From contig CP082844.1 in the NCBI GenBank assembly GCA_019930625.1, positions 434,001 through 498,000 of the forward strand: a stretch of DNA of 64,000 nucleotides, read 5' to 3'. The position numbers and the translations under genes are program-made. The notes beneath the pieces are model-generated. The model was not told the origin of the DNA. It worked only from the letters and a program-made list of their open reading frames with translations, and did not search any database. Source of the DNA: Nocardia asteroides (lineage in GTDB: Bacteria; Actinomycetota; Actinomycetes; Mycobacteriales; Mycobacteriaceae). Positions 8,764-16,998 of the stretch are shown piece after piece (position 1 is the first letter of the stretch; each line of letters starts with the position of its first letter).

Positions 8764-9234
8764 TCACCCGGCTTGCTCGGCGCCGGGCGGCTGGTGGAAG
8801 CCGGGGCCCGCCTTGGGTTCGACGTCGCGCGGGTCGATCGGTTCGCGGCAGTGGTCGCAGACGAGCATCGGCGAGGTCTCGTGCCCGCAGGTGCGATGCT
8901 CGAGGACGATGGGCTTGCCCTCCGGCCCGACCAGATGATGGTCGCCCCAGACCATCATCGCCGTGACGATCGGATACAGCTCGCGGCCCGCGGCGGTGAG
9001 GTGGTAGTCGACGCGCCCGCCGCCGTGATCGGTGCGGGTGAAGACGCCCGCGTCGATCAGCATGCGCAGGCGGCTGGTGAGCAGGTTGCGGTTGGTGATG
9101 CCGATATTGCGAGCGAAATCGCTGAAGCGGTGCACCCCGAAGAACGCCTCGGCGATGAGCAGGATGGTCCACCGGTCGCCGAGCAGTTCGACGACGCGGG
9201 TGACCGAATCGTCGGCCGGGCGCCGCAATGTCAT
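8764..9234 (-). CDS. HxlR-family winged-helix regulator
   Basis: The 156-residue protein has the HxlR core: VVELLGDRWTILLIAEAFFG (about 14-33) and a winged helix through RNLLTSRLRMLIDAGVF. Unlike short HxlR proteins it has a C-terminal tail with CGH and CDHC cysteine/histidine pairs (about residues 113-130) that could bind a metal, plus a disordered end. It diverges from the cytochrome P450 gene, and paired TACT-AGTA sites lie in the 100 bp between them, so it probably controls that gene and itself. Confidence 0.92.
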   Translation of the reverse strand: MTLRRPADDSVTRVVELLGDRWTILLIAEAFFGVHRFSDFARNIGITNRNLLTSRLRMLIDAGVFTRTDHGGGRVDYHLTAAGRELYPIVTAMMVWGDHHLVGPEGKPIVLEHRTCGHETSPMLVCDHCREPIDPRDVEPKAGPGFHQPPGAEQAG

Positions 9235-9270
9235 GACGGTATTTTCGCATCCCTGCTCGGTATTGCTTTC

Positions 9271-9301
9271 CTACTAACAGTATCGGAATAATACTAAGTA
9301 G
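9271..9301. promoter_or_regulatory. Double operator between hxlR-type gene and P450
   Basis: Two related palindromes are visible: TACTAACAGTA (9272-9282) and TACTAAGTA (9292-9300), both TACT-n-AGTA. They are nested in a larger inverted repeat (CTACT at 9271 with AGTAG ending at 9301). The centres are about 19 bp apart, close to two helical turns, in an AT-rich patch unlike its surroundings. It is the likely HxlR binding site. Confidence 0.65.
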
Positions 9302-9338
9302 ACCGGCGCCCGCTCCGGCCGGACAGTTGGGAGTGTCG

Positions 9339-10592
9339 ATGACGACCACGAACCACCCGACCAACGACTACGTGCGCCTGCTCGACCCAGCGGTGCGACC
9401 GGATCCGTATCCCCTGCTCGCGCGACTACGCGACGCCGGTGCGTTCCGGATGGGGACGGCTCCGGTAGTCGTGCTGACGCGCTACGCGGATTGCGCCGCC
9501 ATGCTGCGCGATCCGCGCGCGAGCGTCGACCGGTCACTGGCCCGGTTGCAACTCGGCTCGATGCCGATCTATGACGGGACGCGGGAGGACGGTGCGGCGC
9601 GTGCGAAGCCCTCGTTCCTGTTCCTCGATCCGCCGGATCACACTCGCCTGCGCCGCCTCGTGTCCGCGGCGTTCACCCCGCGGGTGGTACGGCGATTGGA
9701 GCCGCGGATCACCGAGATCGTGGACGACTTGCTCGACCAGCGCGCCCGCGAGGGCGGGTTCGACGCCGTCGACCACTTCGCCTATCCGCTGCCGGTGACC
9801 GTCATCTGTGAACTGCTCGGCGTCCCGCTCGCGGACGAAGCACGGCTGAGCGCCTGGTCCGCGCTGCTGTCGCGCACGCTGGACCCGACCTCCCGCGCGG
9901 CCGCCCGATTCCGCGCCGACCCGGCGCGGATCCAGCGCGCCGGGACCGAACTGCACGCTTACTTCGAAGATCTCATCGATCGACGCCGCCACACACCGGG
10001 CCCGGATCTACTGTCCGAACTCATCGCTGCGGAAGACTCCGGCGACACGCTCACCCATGCCGAATTGATCTCGACCTGCGCACTGCTGCTGGTCGCCGGC
10101 CACGAGACCACCGTCAACCTGATCGCCAACGCGACCCTGGCCCTGCTGCGCAGGCCGGAGGAACTCGCGGCCCTGCGCGCGGATCCGGACCGGGCGGCGG
10201 GCGTGGTCGAGGAGACGCTGCGCTTCGACCCGCCGGTCCAGCTGATCCCGCGCGTCGCCGCCGACGACCTGACCATCAGCGGCACGAGCATCGAGCGCGG
10301 CGACCTGGTGGTGCTGCTGATCGCGGCCGCGCACCGCGATCCCTCGGTGTTCGGCGACCCCGGCCGATTCGACCCGGCGCGCGAGAACCGCCACCTGGCC
10401 TTCGGCCTCGGGGCGCACTTCTGCGTCGGGGCTGCCCTGGCCCGCTTGGAGACGCGAGTGGCGTTGACCCGGTTCGCGCAACGCGTCGAATCCCCCTCGC
10501 TGCCCGTTGACCCGCCACCGTATCGAGAACACGTCAACCTGCGCGGCCCCGCGCACCTGCCCATCGAATTCGCTGCGATCCGGCCCAGGTAG
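9339..10592 (+). CDS. Cytochrome P450
   Basis: The 417-residue soluble P450 has the I-helix oxygen-binding motif LLVAGHETTVN, the K-helix ExxR (VVEETLRFDPP), and the heme-ligand loop FGLGAHFCVGAALARLE with the axial cysteine. The ATG is preceded by GGGAG at five bases. It resembles CYP105/CYP107-like bacterial P450s by general pattern; the substrate cannot be read. No ferredoxin or reductase gene is adjacent, so redox partners must come from elsewhere. It is divergent from the HxlR gene, suggesting induction by the compound it oxidises. Confidence 0.95.
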   Translation: MTTTNHPTNDYVRLLDPAVRPDPYPLLARLRDAGAFRMGTAPVVVLTRYADCAAMLRDPRASVDRSLARLQLGSMPIYDGTREDGAARAKPSFLFLDPPDHTRLRRLVSAAFTPRVVRRLEPRITEIVDDLLDQRAREGGFDAVDHFAYPLPVTVICELLGVPLADEARLSAWSALLSRTLDPTSRAAARFRADPARIQRAGTELHAYFEDLIDRRRHTPGPDLLSELIAAEDSGDTLTHAELISTCALLLVAGHETTVNLIANATLALLRRPEELAALRADPDRAAGVVEETLRFDPPVQLIPRVAADDLTISGTSIERGDLVVLLIAAAHRDPSVFGDPGRFDPARENRHLAFGLGAHFCVGAALARLETRVALTRFAQRVESPSLPVDPPPYREHVNLRGPAHLPIEFAAIRPR

Positions 10593-10601
10593 TCCCGCCG
10601 G

Positions 10602-11255
10602 TCAGCCGTCGTAGGAGACGTGCGGCGTCCATCCGTCGGCGGGGCGGACGGCTGCCGCGTGCAACGCCGCGGCGACCCGGTCCCGCGTGAAAGCGCCCTC
10701 CCCCAGCACTCCTTCGACCTGGACGGCGACCGCCCGGATCCCCGCGGGCGCGAGTGTGGCGTCCAAGCTGGTGACCAGGTTGCGCACCGCCGCCTTCTGG
10801 ATGCCGAGCGAGGCGGCTCGGTGCCACGGTTTATCCGCGGCCGCGCTGCCGGTGACCAGCACGCGGGCGCCCTCGGACAGGAAGGGCCGCGCCGCCTGGA
10901 CGGCGGGCAACAGCGCAGCGGCGCCGACGGTGAAGTCCTCGATCAGTTCGGGAATCGAGAGCTGTAGCGGATCGGCCTCTCGGAAGACGCTGGGGTTGAA
11001 GTGCAACACGTCGATACGGCCGTGGCGCTCGCCCACTCCCGTGACGACCTCGCCCACGTCGGCGGGGTCGCTCAGATCCACCCCGACACCCTCCGCGTCG
11101 AACCCCTCCCCGCGCAGTTTCTCGGCCATCGGCTCGGCCTCCTCGGGAAACCGGCAGGCCAGCACCGTGGCGAAACCGTCGACGGCGAACAGGCGGGCGA
11201 CCGACAGCCCGATGCCGGGACCGGCGCCGAGCACGAGGAGCACAGGAGCAGTCAT
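10602..11255 (-). CDS. Atypical short-chain dehydrogenase (catalytic Tyr not conserved)
   Basis: The 217-residue Rossmann protein starts MTAPVLLVLGAGPGIGLSVA, with an NAD(P)-binding glycine motif. A Ser-containing strand (RVLVTGSAA) is where the catalytic Ser should be, but the YxxxK motif reads LGIQK: Lys is kept and Tyr is replaced by Leu. It may therefore bind a dinucleotide or act as an unusual reductase; classical SDR activity is doubtful. It converges on the P450 gene with 9 bp between stops. Confidence 0.85.
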   Translation of the reverse strand: MTAPVLLVLGAGPGIGLSVARLFAVDGFATVLACRFPEEAEPMAEKLRGEGFDAEGVGVDLSDPADVGEVVTGVGERHGRIDVLHFNPSVFREADPLQLSIPELIEDFTVGAAALLPAVQAARPFLSEGARVLVTGSAAADKPWHRAASLGIQKAAVRNLVTSLDATLAPAGIRAVAVQVEGVLGEGAFTRDRVAAALHAAAVRPADGWTPHVSYDG

Positions 11256-11301
11256 GGGTCCCGAGCCTAGGTGCGCCGCCGAGCGGCGTTGTGTGCCGGG
11301 A

Positions 11302-13437
11302 CTATTCGACGACGGCCTTGATCCGGTTCAGCGTCTCGCGCATCCCCTCGACGTTGGTCTTGCGGCGCGCCCACCCGGCCAGCGACCAGTACAGCCGCAG
11401 CACGGGATTGCTGTGCAGCTGGAACGACTCGGTGACGTCGGTGCCGCCCTCGACCGGCTCGAAGACGTAGCGCCACGTATTGACCGGCATGCCGCGCGGT
11501 CCGAGCACGGTGAACGCGAACTCCCGCCCCGGCTCGCAGGCGACGATGCGGCACACCGTCGCGTACTTCAGCCCCCAGCCGTTGCGGTTGACATGTCCGC
11601 GGAACTTCACGCCGACCGCGGGACCGGTGGCGCCGCCGAGCCACTCCGCGGCGAACGTCTCGGGACTGAATCGCCCGGTGTTCTCGATGTCGCTGACCAA
11701 TTCCCAGATCTTGTCGGCGGGGGCGGCCATGCGCACCGTCACGCTGTCATGCATGCGGCGAACGCTAGCAGGCGGTACCGCCCCCGCTTCCGGGCCGAGC
11801 CCAGCCGCGGCCACGCGTGCCGCCCAGCCGTCCACGTCGGCCAGCCACTGGCCAGGCTGCAGCACCCAGCACGTGGCGAGTAGATCGTGGCCGAGGTGCG
11901 CGAGGGCCGCGTGTTCCGGCCAGTAGTCCCGCGTCCACTCGGGGTCGTCGGTCGCCGAGTCGATGCCACTGCGGACCACACCGACCAGCTCGAACTGCAG
12001 ATGCTGGACCAACACCCACGCTCGAGCGTCCATCGGCTTGCGACGCAGCCGGTCGAGCAGGGCGTGGGCGGCGGCGCGCCCCCGGCGATCCATCCAGCGG
12101 AAGGTGCGCCGATGCCCGTACGGCGCCACCCCGTACAGCGCGAGCACGGCGACGGCGACGCCGAGCACCGTCTCAACCAGCCGATCCCGGATCACCGGTC
12201 CGATCGGTCCGCCCGTGGTGGCGACCCCGCCCGCGATCAGCGCGACCGGGGTGATGAAGACGACGGCCAGCGCGTAGTTGCGCGGCACGAACAGCTCGAT
12301 ACAGAACTGCAGCGCGGCGATCAGAACGACCAGCGCGTAACCGGTCGGCCCGAGCTGATAGATGAGCGCGAACAGACCGAGGCCCGCGATCGTGCCGACG
12401 AACCGGTGGATCGCGCGCACCTGCCCGCGCACTCGATCGGGCCCGGTTTGCAACACGATCAGGGCGCTGAGCACCGCCCAGTGCGGCCGCTCCAGACCGA
12501 GCAGCGCGCTCAGGCCGCCCGCGCCCAGGCAGCCCGCGGCAACGCGCATCGCGCTGATCGTCGCGTGCGAGGAGAACGACAGGGAACGCCGCAGCCGGAA
12601 GCCGACTCCGGGACGGGCGAACGAGACCAAGGGATCGACAAGCAGATCGTCGGTGTCGTCGTCGGGAACGTGCCCGGCCAGCCTGCGCCGGGCGGTTTGC
12701 AGGGTGGCCAGCAGCTCGGCTTCCCCGGGATCCGAGGGCGGACCCGCGTCGTAGACCGCGGCCCACGCGTCCGCCATCGCCGAGCCGGCCCGGTGGCGCA
12801 GCTCGATCGCGGGCGTCCCCGCCTCCCGCGCCGCCACATAGGCGTCGACCGCGCGGACCGCGGCGTCCACCGCCACGCGTTCGGGCTTGCGGCGATCCCG
12901 CAGCACTCCGGCCATCGAAACGACGACCGACGCGACGACACCGCAGGCGGCGCACAACAACAGCGTCGCCATCGCCGTCCCGGTCTCGACGGCTTTCATC
13001 GACCCCGCACAGACCAGTGCGAAGAACAGCGCGCCCGGCGGCCCGAGCCGCAATGCGTCGATGACGAAGACCGCCACGACCGCGATCGCCGACACCACGG
13101 CCACCATCAGCAACGACGTACCGAGTCCCGTATCCAGCAGGCCGCCGATGAGCGCGCCGGCGCCGCTCGCGGCGAGCAACGCCACACCGGCGGCCAGCAC
13201 GACCCTGCCGCGCACCCGGAACGGGCGCCCCTCGCCATAGAGCACGGCGAAGGCGCCGAACATGACGAACACCGCCGTGTCCGGACGGCCCAGACCGGTG
13301 ATGATCGCGGCGGGGACAGCGAACGCCACCGCAGCGCGCAGCGCCACGCTCCACCGCCGGCCCGCGGGCGGCAACGCGAACAACAGCGAGCCGACGCGGC
13401 CCCTCGGTGGCACCGGATCCGGGTATGTCGCGGCCAC
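11302..13437 (-). CDS. FUSC-family membrane transporter fused to an SRPBCC domain
   Basis: It is a single open frame of 711 codons. Residues about 15-180 and 330-470 are two blocks of closely packed membrane helices, as in FUSC/YccC aromatic-acid exporters. The last 150 residues (from MHDSVTVRMAAPADKIWELV) form a complete SRPBCC/polyketide-cyclase domain. No stop separates the two, so either this is a real fusion or SRPBCC translation restarts at ATG 11754, where I see no ribosome-binding site. The start used is GTG 13437 after AGAGGACAGCAG; an earlier GTG at 13521 would add a repetitive RPDRI tail. It is divergent from the amidase. Confidence 0.82.
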   Translation of the reverse strand: MAATYPDPVPPRGRVGSLLFALPPAGRRWSVALRAAVAFAVPAAIITGLGRPDTAVFVMFGAFAVLYGEGRPFRVRGRVVLAAGVALLAASGAGALIGGLLDTGLGTSLLMVAVVSAIAVVAVFVIDALRLGPPGALFFALVCAGSMKAVETGTAMATLLLCAACGVVASVVVSMAGVLRDRRKPERVAVDAAVRAVDAYVAAREAGTPAIELRHRAGSAMADAWAAVYDAGPPSDPGEAELLATLQTARRRLAGHVPDDDTDDLLVDPLVSFARPGVGFRLRRSLSFSSHATISAMRVAAGCLGAGGLSALLGLERPHWAVLSALIVLQTGPDRVRGQVRAIHRFVGTIAGLGLFALIYQLGPTGYALVVLIAALQFCIELFVPRNYALAVVFITPVALIAGGVATTGGPIGPVIRDRLVETVLGVAVAVLALYGVAPYGHRRTFRWMDRRGRAAAHALLDRLRRKPMDARAWVLVQHLQFELVGVVRSGIDSATDDPEWTRDYWPEHAALAHLGHDLLATCWVLQPGQWLADVDGWAARVAAAGLGPEAGAVPPASVRRMHDSVTVRMAAPADKIWELVSDIENTGRFSPETFAAEWLGGATGPAVGVKFRGHVNRNGWGLKYATVCRIVACEPGREFAFTVLGPRGMPVNTWRYVFEPVEGGTDVTESFQLHSNPVLRLYWSLAGWARRKTNVEGMRETLNRIKAVVE

Positions 13438-13456
13438 CTGCTGTCCTCTCTGGTCA

Positions 13457-13501
13457 GGACGAATCCGGTCCGGACGAATCCGGTCCGGACGAATCCGGTC
13501 T
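13457..13501. repeat. Three tandem 15-bp repeats in a divergent promoter
   Basis: The unit GGACGAATCCGGTCC is repeated three times with one mismatch in the last copy, plus a partial fourth GGAC. It lies between the FUSC-SRPBCC start and the amidase start. If the longer FUSC start (GTG 13521) is real, it encodes RPDRI repeats; otherwise it is a reiterated, operator-like element for the divergent promoters. Confidence 0.8.
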
Positions 13502-13537
13502 GGACGGACTGCCTGGTGCACACCTTAGATTCGTGGC

Positions 13538-14956
13538 ATGACCGCCGACGCTCATATTCCCCTACCCACGCGCGTCCACGCCTTCGGCGACGACGCGCTC
13601 GGTGATCACGACGCCGTCGCCCTGGCTTCGCTGGTGCGCGACGGGACGGTCTCGCCACGCGAACTCGCCGCTGCCGCCGTGGCGCGCGCCGAGCAGGTGG
13701 AAAAGCTGGCGGCCGTCGCCTACCCGAGCTACGGGAAACCTCTGCTGCCCGCCGACCGGACCGGCACGTTCTACGGCGTGCCCAGCTTCGTGAAAGACAA
13801 CCTGGACGTGGCGGGCATGCCGACGAACCAGGGCACGGCCGCGTTCCACGCGACGCCCGCTCGCGCGCACAGCGGCTACACCCGGCAATTCCTCAGCACC
13901 GGCCTCACCGTCCTCGGCAAGAGCGCCATGCCCGAATTCGGCTTCAACGCCAGCAGCGAGTCGCCGCACGTCGCGCCCACCCGCAACCCGTGGCACACCG
14001 ACTACTCGGTGGGCGGCTCGTCGGGCGGGGCGGCCGCGCTGGTGGCGGCGGGTGTCGTACCGATCGCGCACGGCAACGACGGCGGCGGATCGATCCGGAT
14101 TCCGGCCGCGTGCGCCGGGCTGGTCGGCTTGAAACCGACGCGGGGACGGCACGTGGTATCCGGGCTGGCTCGCACGCTGCCGGTGGATATCGTCAGCGAA
14201 GGAGTGCTGACCAGGACCGTGCGCGATACGGCGGCCTATGCCGCGGCGGCGGAACGCTATTGGCGCAATCCCGCGCTGAAGCCGATCGGCCGCGTCGACG
14301 GTCCCGCGAACCGCCGCATGCGGATAGCGCTCGTGCTCGACAACATCGCGGGACCGCTCGCCGCCGGCCCGACCCGGGATGCCGTCGAAAGGGTTGCGCG
14401 CACGCTCGAAGCCTGCGGCCACTCGGTCGAACCGGTGCCCCTGCCGTTCGACGCCACGATCGAGAACGCTTTCCTGCACTACTGGGGCCTGCTCGCAGCC
14501 CTGGCCACCACGACGGGACGGCTCGTCGACCGGAGGTTCGACGCACGGCGCGTGGACGACCTCACGGTCGGTCTCCGCGCCCTCTTCCTGCGCCGGGCCC
14601 TGCACGCCCCGCTTACGATTCGCCGGTTACGGGCGGCGACGGCCACCTACGAACGGGAACTCGGCCCCTACGACGCGGTGCTGCTTCCCACTCTGGGCCA
14701 CACCACACCGGAGCTCGGCTATCTCAGCCCGACCGTGCCGTTCGACGAACTCATCCAGCGGCTGCGCGCCTACGTCTGTTTCACCCCGATCAATAACATC
14801 ACCGGAACGCCTGCCATCACGGTTCCGGCGGGCCTCACCGCCGCCGGGGTGCCCATAGGAGTCCAATTCGCCGCCACACGCGGCAACGAGCGCACCTTGC
14901 TGGAGCTGGCCTATCTGATCGAAGCGGAACAGCCGTTCCCACGCCTTCTCCCCTGA
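13538..14956 (+). CDS. Amidase-signature hydrolase
   Basis: The 472-residue protein has the Ser-cisSer-Lys triad of the amidase signature family: Lys86 (VPSFVKDNLDVAG), the glycine-serine loop VGGSSGGAAAL (Ser161/162), and nucleophile Ser185 in NDGGGSIRIPA. Sequence style (NQGTAAF, ASSESPHVAPTRNPW) resembles the NylA-like 6-aminohexanoate-cyclic-dimer hydrolase branch rather than GatA; I see no GatC partner. It hydrolyses amide bonds of an unknown substrate, likely in the cytoplasm as no signal peptide is present. It diverges from the FUSC exporter gene across a repeat-bearing 100-bp region. Confidence 0.92.
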   Translation: MTADAHIPLPTRVHAFGDDALGDHDAVALASLVRDGTVSPRELAAAAVARAEQVEKLAAVAYPSYGKPLLPADRTGTFYGVPSFVKDNLDVAGMPTNQGTAAFHATPARAHSGYTRQFLSTGLTVLGKSAMPEFGFNASSESPHVAPTRNPWHTDYSVGGSSGGAAALVAAGVVPIAHGNDGGGSIRIPAACAGLVGLKPTRGRHVVSGLARTLPVDIVSEGVLTRTVRDTAAYAAAAERYWRNPALKPIGRVDGPANRRMRIALVLDNIAGPLAAGPTRDAVERVARTLEACGHSVEPVPLPFDATIENAFLHYWGLLAALATTTGRLVDRRFDARRVDDLTVGLRALFLRRALHAPLTIRRLRAATATYERELGPYDAVLLPTLGHTTPELGYLSPTVPFDELIQRLRAYVCFTPINNITGTPAITVPAGLTAAGVPIGVQFAATRGNERTLLELAYLIEAEQPFPRLLP

Positions 14957-14972
14957 CCCCTTCCCACTCGAC

Positions 14973-14991
14973 TTAGGTTAGGCTAAGTTCA
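14973..14991 (+). promoter_or_regulatory. IdeR/DtxR iron box
   Basis: TTAGGTTAGGCTAAGTTCA matches the 19-bp IdeR consensus TTAGGTTAGSCTAACCTAA at about 16 positions, with the left half perfect. It lies about 50 bp upstream of the methyltransferase start at 15043. This is direct sequence evidence for repression under iron-replete conditions. Confidence 0.82.
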
Positions 14992-15042
14992 TTTTCCGGG
15001 GGATTCGGACGGACTCGGCCGCAGGCCGGAGAGGACGAGATC

Positions 15043-15852
15043 ATGGGCGCGAACGTCGATCTGACGGGAGTCCCGGAAACCATGCTGTGGACGCTCTACA
15101 ACCGGGCGTCGGAAGCGAAACGGGCGGATGGCATTCTGCGCGACCCGGACTGCGTCCGGATCTTCGACGCGCTCGAGTACGACTATGCGCGAGCCTTCGG
15201 CGCACCCGACGGCACGCACGCGGTGCGATCGCTGCGGTTCGACCTCGCACTGCGGCCGTGGCTGGCCGAACACCCCGGCGGGACCGTGGTCGAACTCGCC
15301 TCGGGACTGGAGACCCAGTTCCAGCGGTGCGACGACGGACAGGTGCGCTGGCTGTGTGTCGATGTGCCCGAAGGCATCGCGCTGCGCGAACGGTTCCTTC
15401 CACCGAGCGAGCGCTGCCGTCACCTGCCGATCAGCGCGTTGGACACAGCCTGGCTGGACGAGGTGGAGGCCGACCGCGGCGTCTTCGTCACGGCGCAGGG
15501 GCTGCTCATGTACTTCGAGCCCGACGAGGTGCGGCGCCTGTGCATCGCGATCTTCGACCGACTGCCTGGCGCGGAATTCCTGTTCGACATCATCCCGCCA
15601 TGGTTCTCCCGCAAGACCATGCGAGGCTTCCGTAAAACACCGCACTACACCGCTCCCCCCATGCCCTGGGGCGTCAAGCGCAGCTGGGTGGCGGCACTGC
15701 TGCGCGAGTGGAGCCCGCGGGTGGCCGAGGTGAGCGTGTCGTCCTACGGACCTTCCCGCGGCCCGCTCGCGGCGAGTCTTCCGATATTCGAGCGCCTTCC
15801 GGTGCTGCGCGACATCCCGCCCGCCATCGTCCGTGCGCGTGGCGCCGAGTAG
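15043..15852 (+). CDS. TcmP/LCMT-like O-methyltransferase under iron control
   Basis: The 269-residue class I methyltransferase is of the COG3315 group (leucine-carboxyl-methyltransferase fold; TcmP-type polyketide O-methyltransferases). The N-terminus TMLWTLYNRASEAKR and LRDPDCVRIFDALEYDY are typical. SAM motif I reads TVVELASGLETQF, followed by GVFVTAQGLLMYFEPDEV. An IdeR box in its promoter links it to iron starvation, so it may methylate a siderophore or related secondary metabolite. No siderophore synthetase gene is adjacent. The substrate is inference; the family call is firm. Confidence 0.88.
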   Translation: MGANVDLTGVPETMLWTLYNRASEAKRADGILRDPDCVRIFDALEYDYARAFGAPDGTHAVRSLRFDLALRPWLAEHPGGTVVELASGLETQFQRCDDGQVRWLCVDVPEGIALRERFLPPSERCRHLPISALDTAWLDEVEADRGVFVTAQGLLMYFEPDEVRRLCIAIFDRLPGAEFLFDIIPPWFSRKTMRGFRKTPHYTAPPMPWGVKRSWVAALLREWSPRVAEVSVSSYGPSRGPLAASLPIFERLPVLRDIPPAIVRARGAE

Positions 15853-15853
15853 G

Positions 15854-16861
15854 TCAGGGGGCGCCGACATTCGCCCCGGACGACGGGCGGTCGCGGTGCA
15901 CCGGACCGTGGGCGTCGTCGCAGTGATCCTCCAGCACCGGCAGCAGGCGCTGCTCGTGCACGGCCGCCGACGGGCCGACGACATGGGTATGGTCGACCTG
16001 CAACGTGGTGTGGGTGATGCCGTAGGCGTCGTGAAGCAGATGCTCGATTCGCTGACGCAGCCCGTGACAGTCGGCGCCGGCCCGGACCAGCACGTGCGCC
16101 GACAAGGCGATGTCACCGGAGGTGATCTGCCAGACGTGCAGATCGTGCACCTCGTCGACGCCGTCGATGTCCACCAGCCTGCGCCCGAGCGCGTCCGGAT
16201 CGACGCCCGCCGGCGCCGCCTCCAGGAAGATCCGGCCGGATTCGCGCACCAGCCCGAGCCCCGCCTTGACCATCAGCGCGACGACGATCAGCGTGGCGAT
16301 CGCGTCCGCCCTGGCGAAGCCGGTGGTCAGCACGACGAGGCCGGCCACGGCGGTCGCGATGAACCCGTACAGGTCGTTGAGCACATGCTGGAAGGCGCCC
16401 TCGACGTTGAGGCTGGAACGGTTGGCCTTGCTGATCGCCCAGGTGGCCACGATGTTGACCACGACACCGGCCAACGCGGTCACCAGGACGAGCCCGCCGG
16501 TCACCTCGGGCGGCTCCAGCAAACGGCGCACGGCCTCGTAGGTGAGCCAGCCCGCCAGCACGAGCAGCGTGACGCCGTTGGCCTGCGCCGAGAGGATCTC
16601 GGCGCGCTTGTAGCCGTAGGTGTACTTGCCGTTCGCGGGGCGGGCCGCGAACCGGATCGCGATGAGCGCGAGCACAATGGACGCGGCGTCGGTGAGCATG
16701 TGCGCCGCGTCCGACAGCAAGGCCAGCGAGTTCGCCAGCACGCCGATCACGACCTCGACCGACATGAACCCGACGATCAGGGCCAGCGCGATGGTCAGCC
16801 ACTTGCGGTCGGCCTCACCGGACAGCCCGTGCCCGTGCGCGTGACCATGTTCGTGCCCCAT
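15854..16861 (-). CDS. Cation diffusion facilitator metal exporter (CzcD/ZitB-like)
   Basis: The 335-residue CDF antiporter has a His-rich metal-catching N-terminus (HEHGHAHGHG), six predicted membrane helices, the helix-II site ALLSDAAHMLTDAAS (HxxxD), the helix-V partner and a C-terminal cytoplasmic ferredoxin-like domain with further histidines. It exports Zn2+ or a related divalent ion against protons. The start is the ATG after GAAGGGGCTGGG. Its stop lies one base from the end of the converging methyltransferase. A 15-bp palindrome at 16918-16932 about 57 bp upstream may be its metal-sensor operator. Confidence 0.93.
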   Translation of the reverse strand: MGHEHGHAHGHGLSGEADRKWLTIALALIVGFMSVEVVIGVLANSLALLSDAAHMLTDAASIVLALIAIRFAARPANGKYTYGYKRAEILSAQANGVTLLVLAGWLTYEAVRRLLEPPEVTGGLVLVTALAGVVVNIVATWAISKANRSSLNVEGAFQHVLNDLYGFIATAVAGLVVLTTGFARADAIATLIVVALMVKAGLGLVRESGRIFLEAAPAGVDPDALGRRLVDIDGVDEVHDLHVWQITSGDIALSAHVLVRAGADCHGLRQRIEHLLHDAYGITHTTLQVDHTHVVGPSAAVHEQRLLPVLEDHCDDAHGPVHRDRPSSGANVGAP

Positions 16862-16917
16862 CGACCCAGCCCCTTCCATCAATCACCGAAATATATGCGC
16901 ATGTTTGCATCTGTCAT

Positions 16918-16932
16918 GTCAGCTTAGCTGAC
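16918..16932. promoter_or_regulatory. 15-bp palindrome upstream of the metal exporter
   Basis: GTCAGCTTAGCTGAC is a perfect palindrome around one central base. It lies between the CDF gene and the crcB pair, next to an AT-rich stretch containing ATGCGCAT. No regulator gene is adjacent, so the cognate factor (a metal sensor is likely) must be encoded elsewhere. Confidence 0.45.
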
Positions 16933-16998
16933 CCTGCGCGGCGCGCGATAGCGCAGCCAAGTGAGCTGGATCACGTCGCATTGGGTTCGGCGGCGGGG

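Noticed and set aside
11302..11754. A separate SRPBCC gene starting at ATG 11754
   Set aside because: No ribosome-binding site precedes the ATG and the frame is open from the FUSC gene; kept as an alternative within the fusion entry.
13438..13521. An N-terminal RPDRI repeat extension of the FUSC protein
   Set aside because: GTG 13437 has a good ribosome-binding site and gives a normal start; the repeats are more likely promoter DNA.
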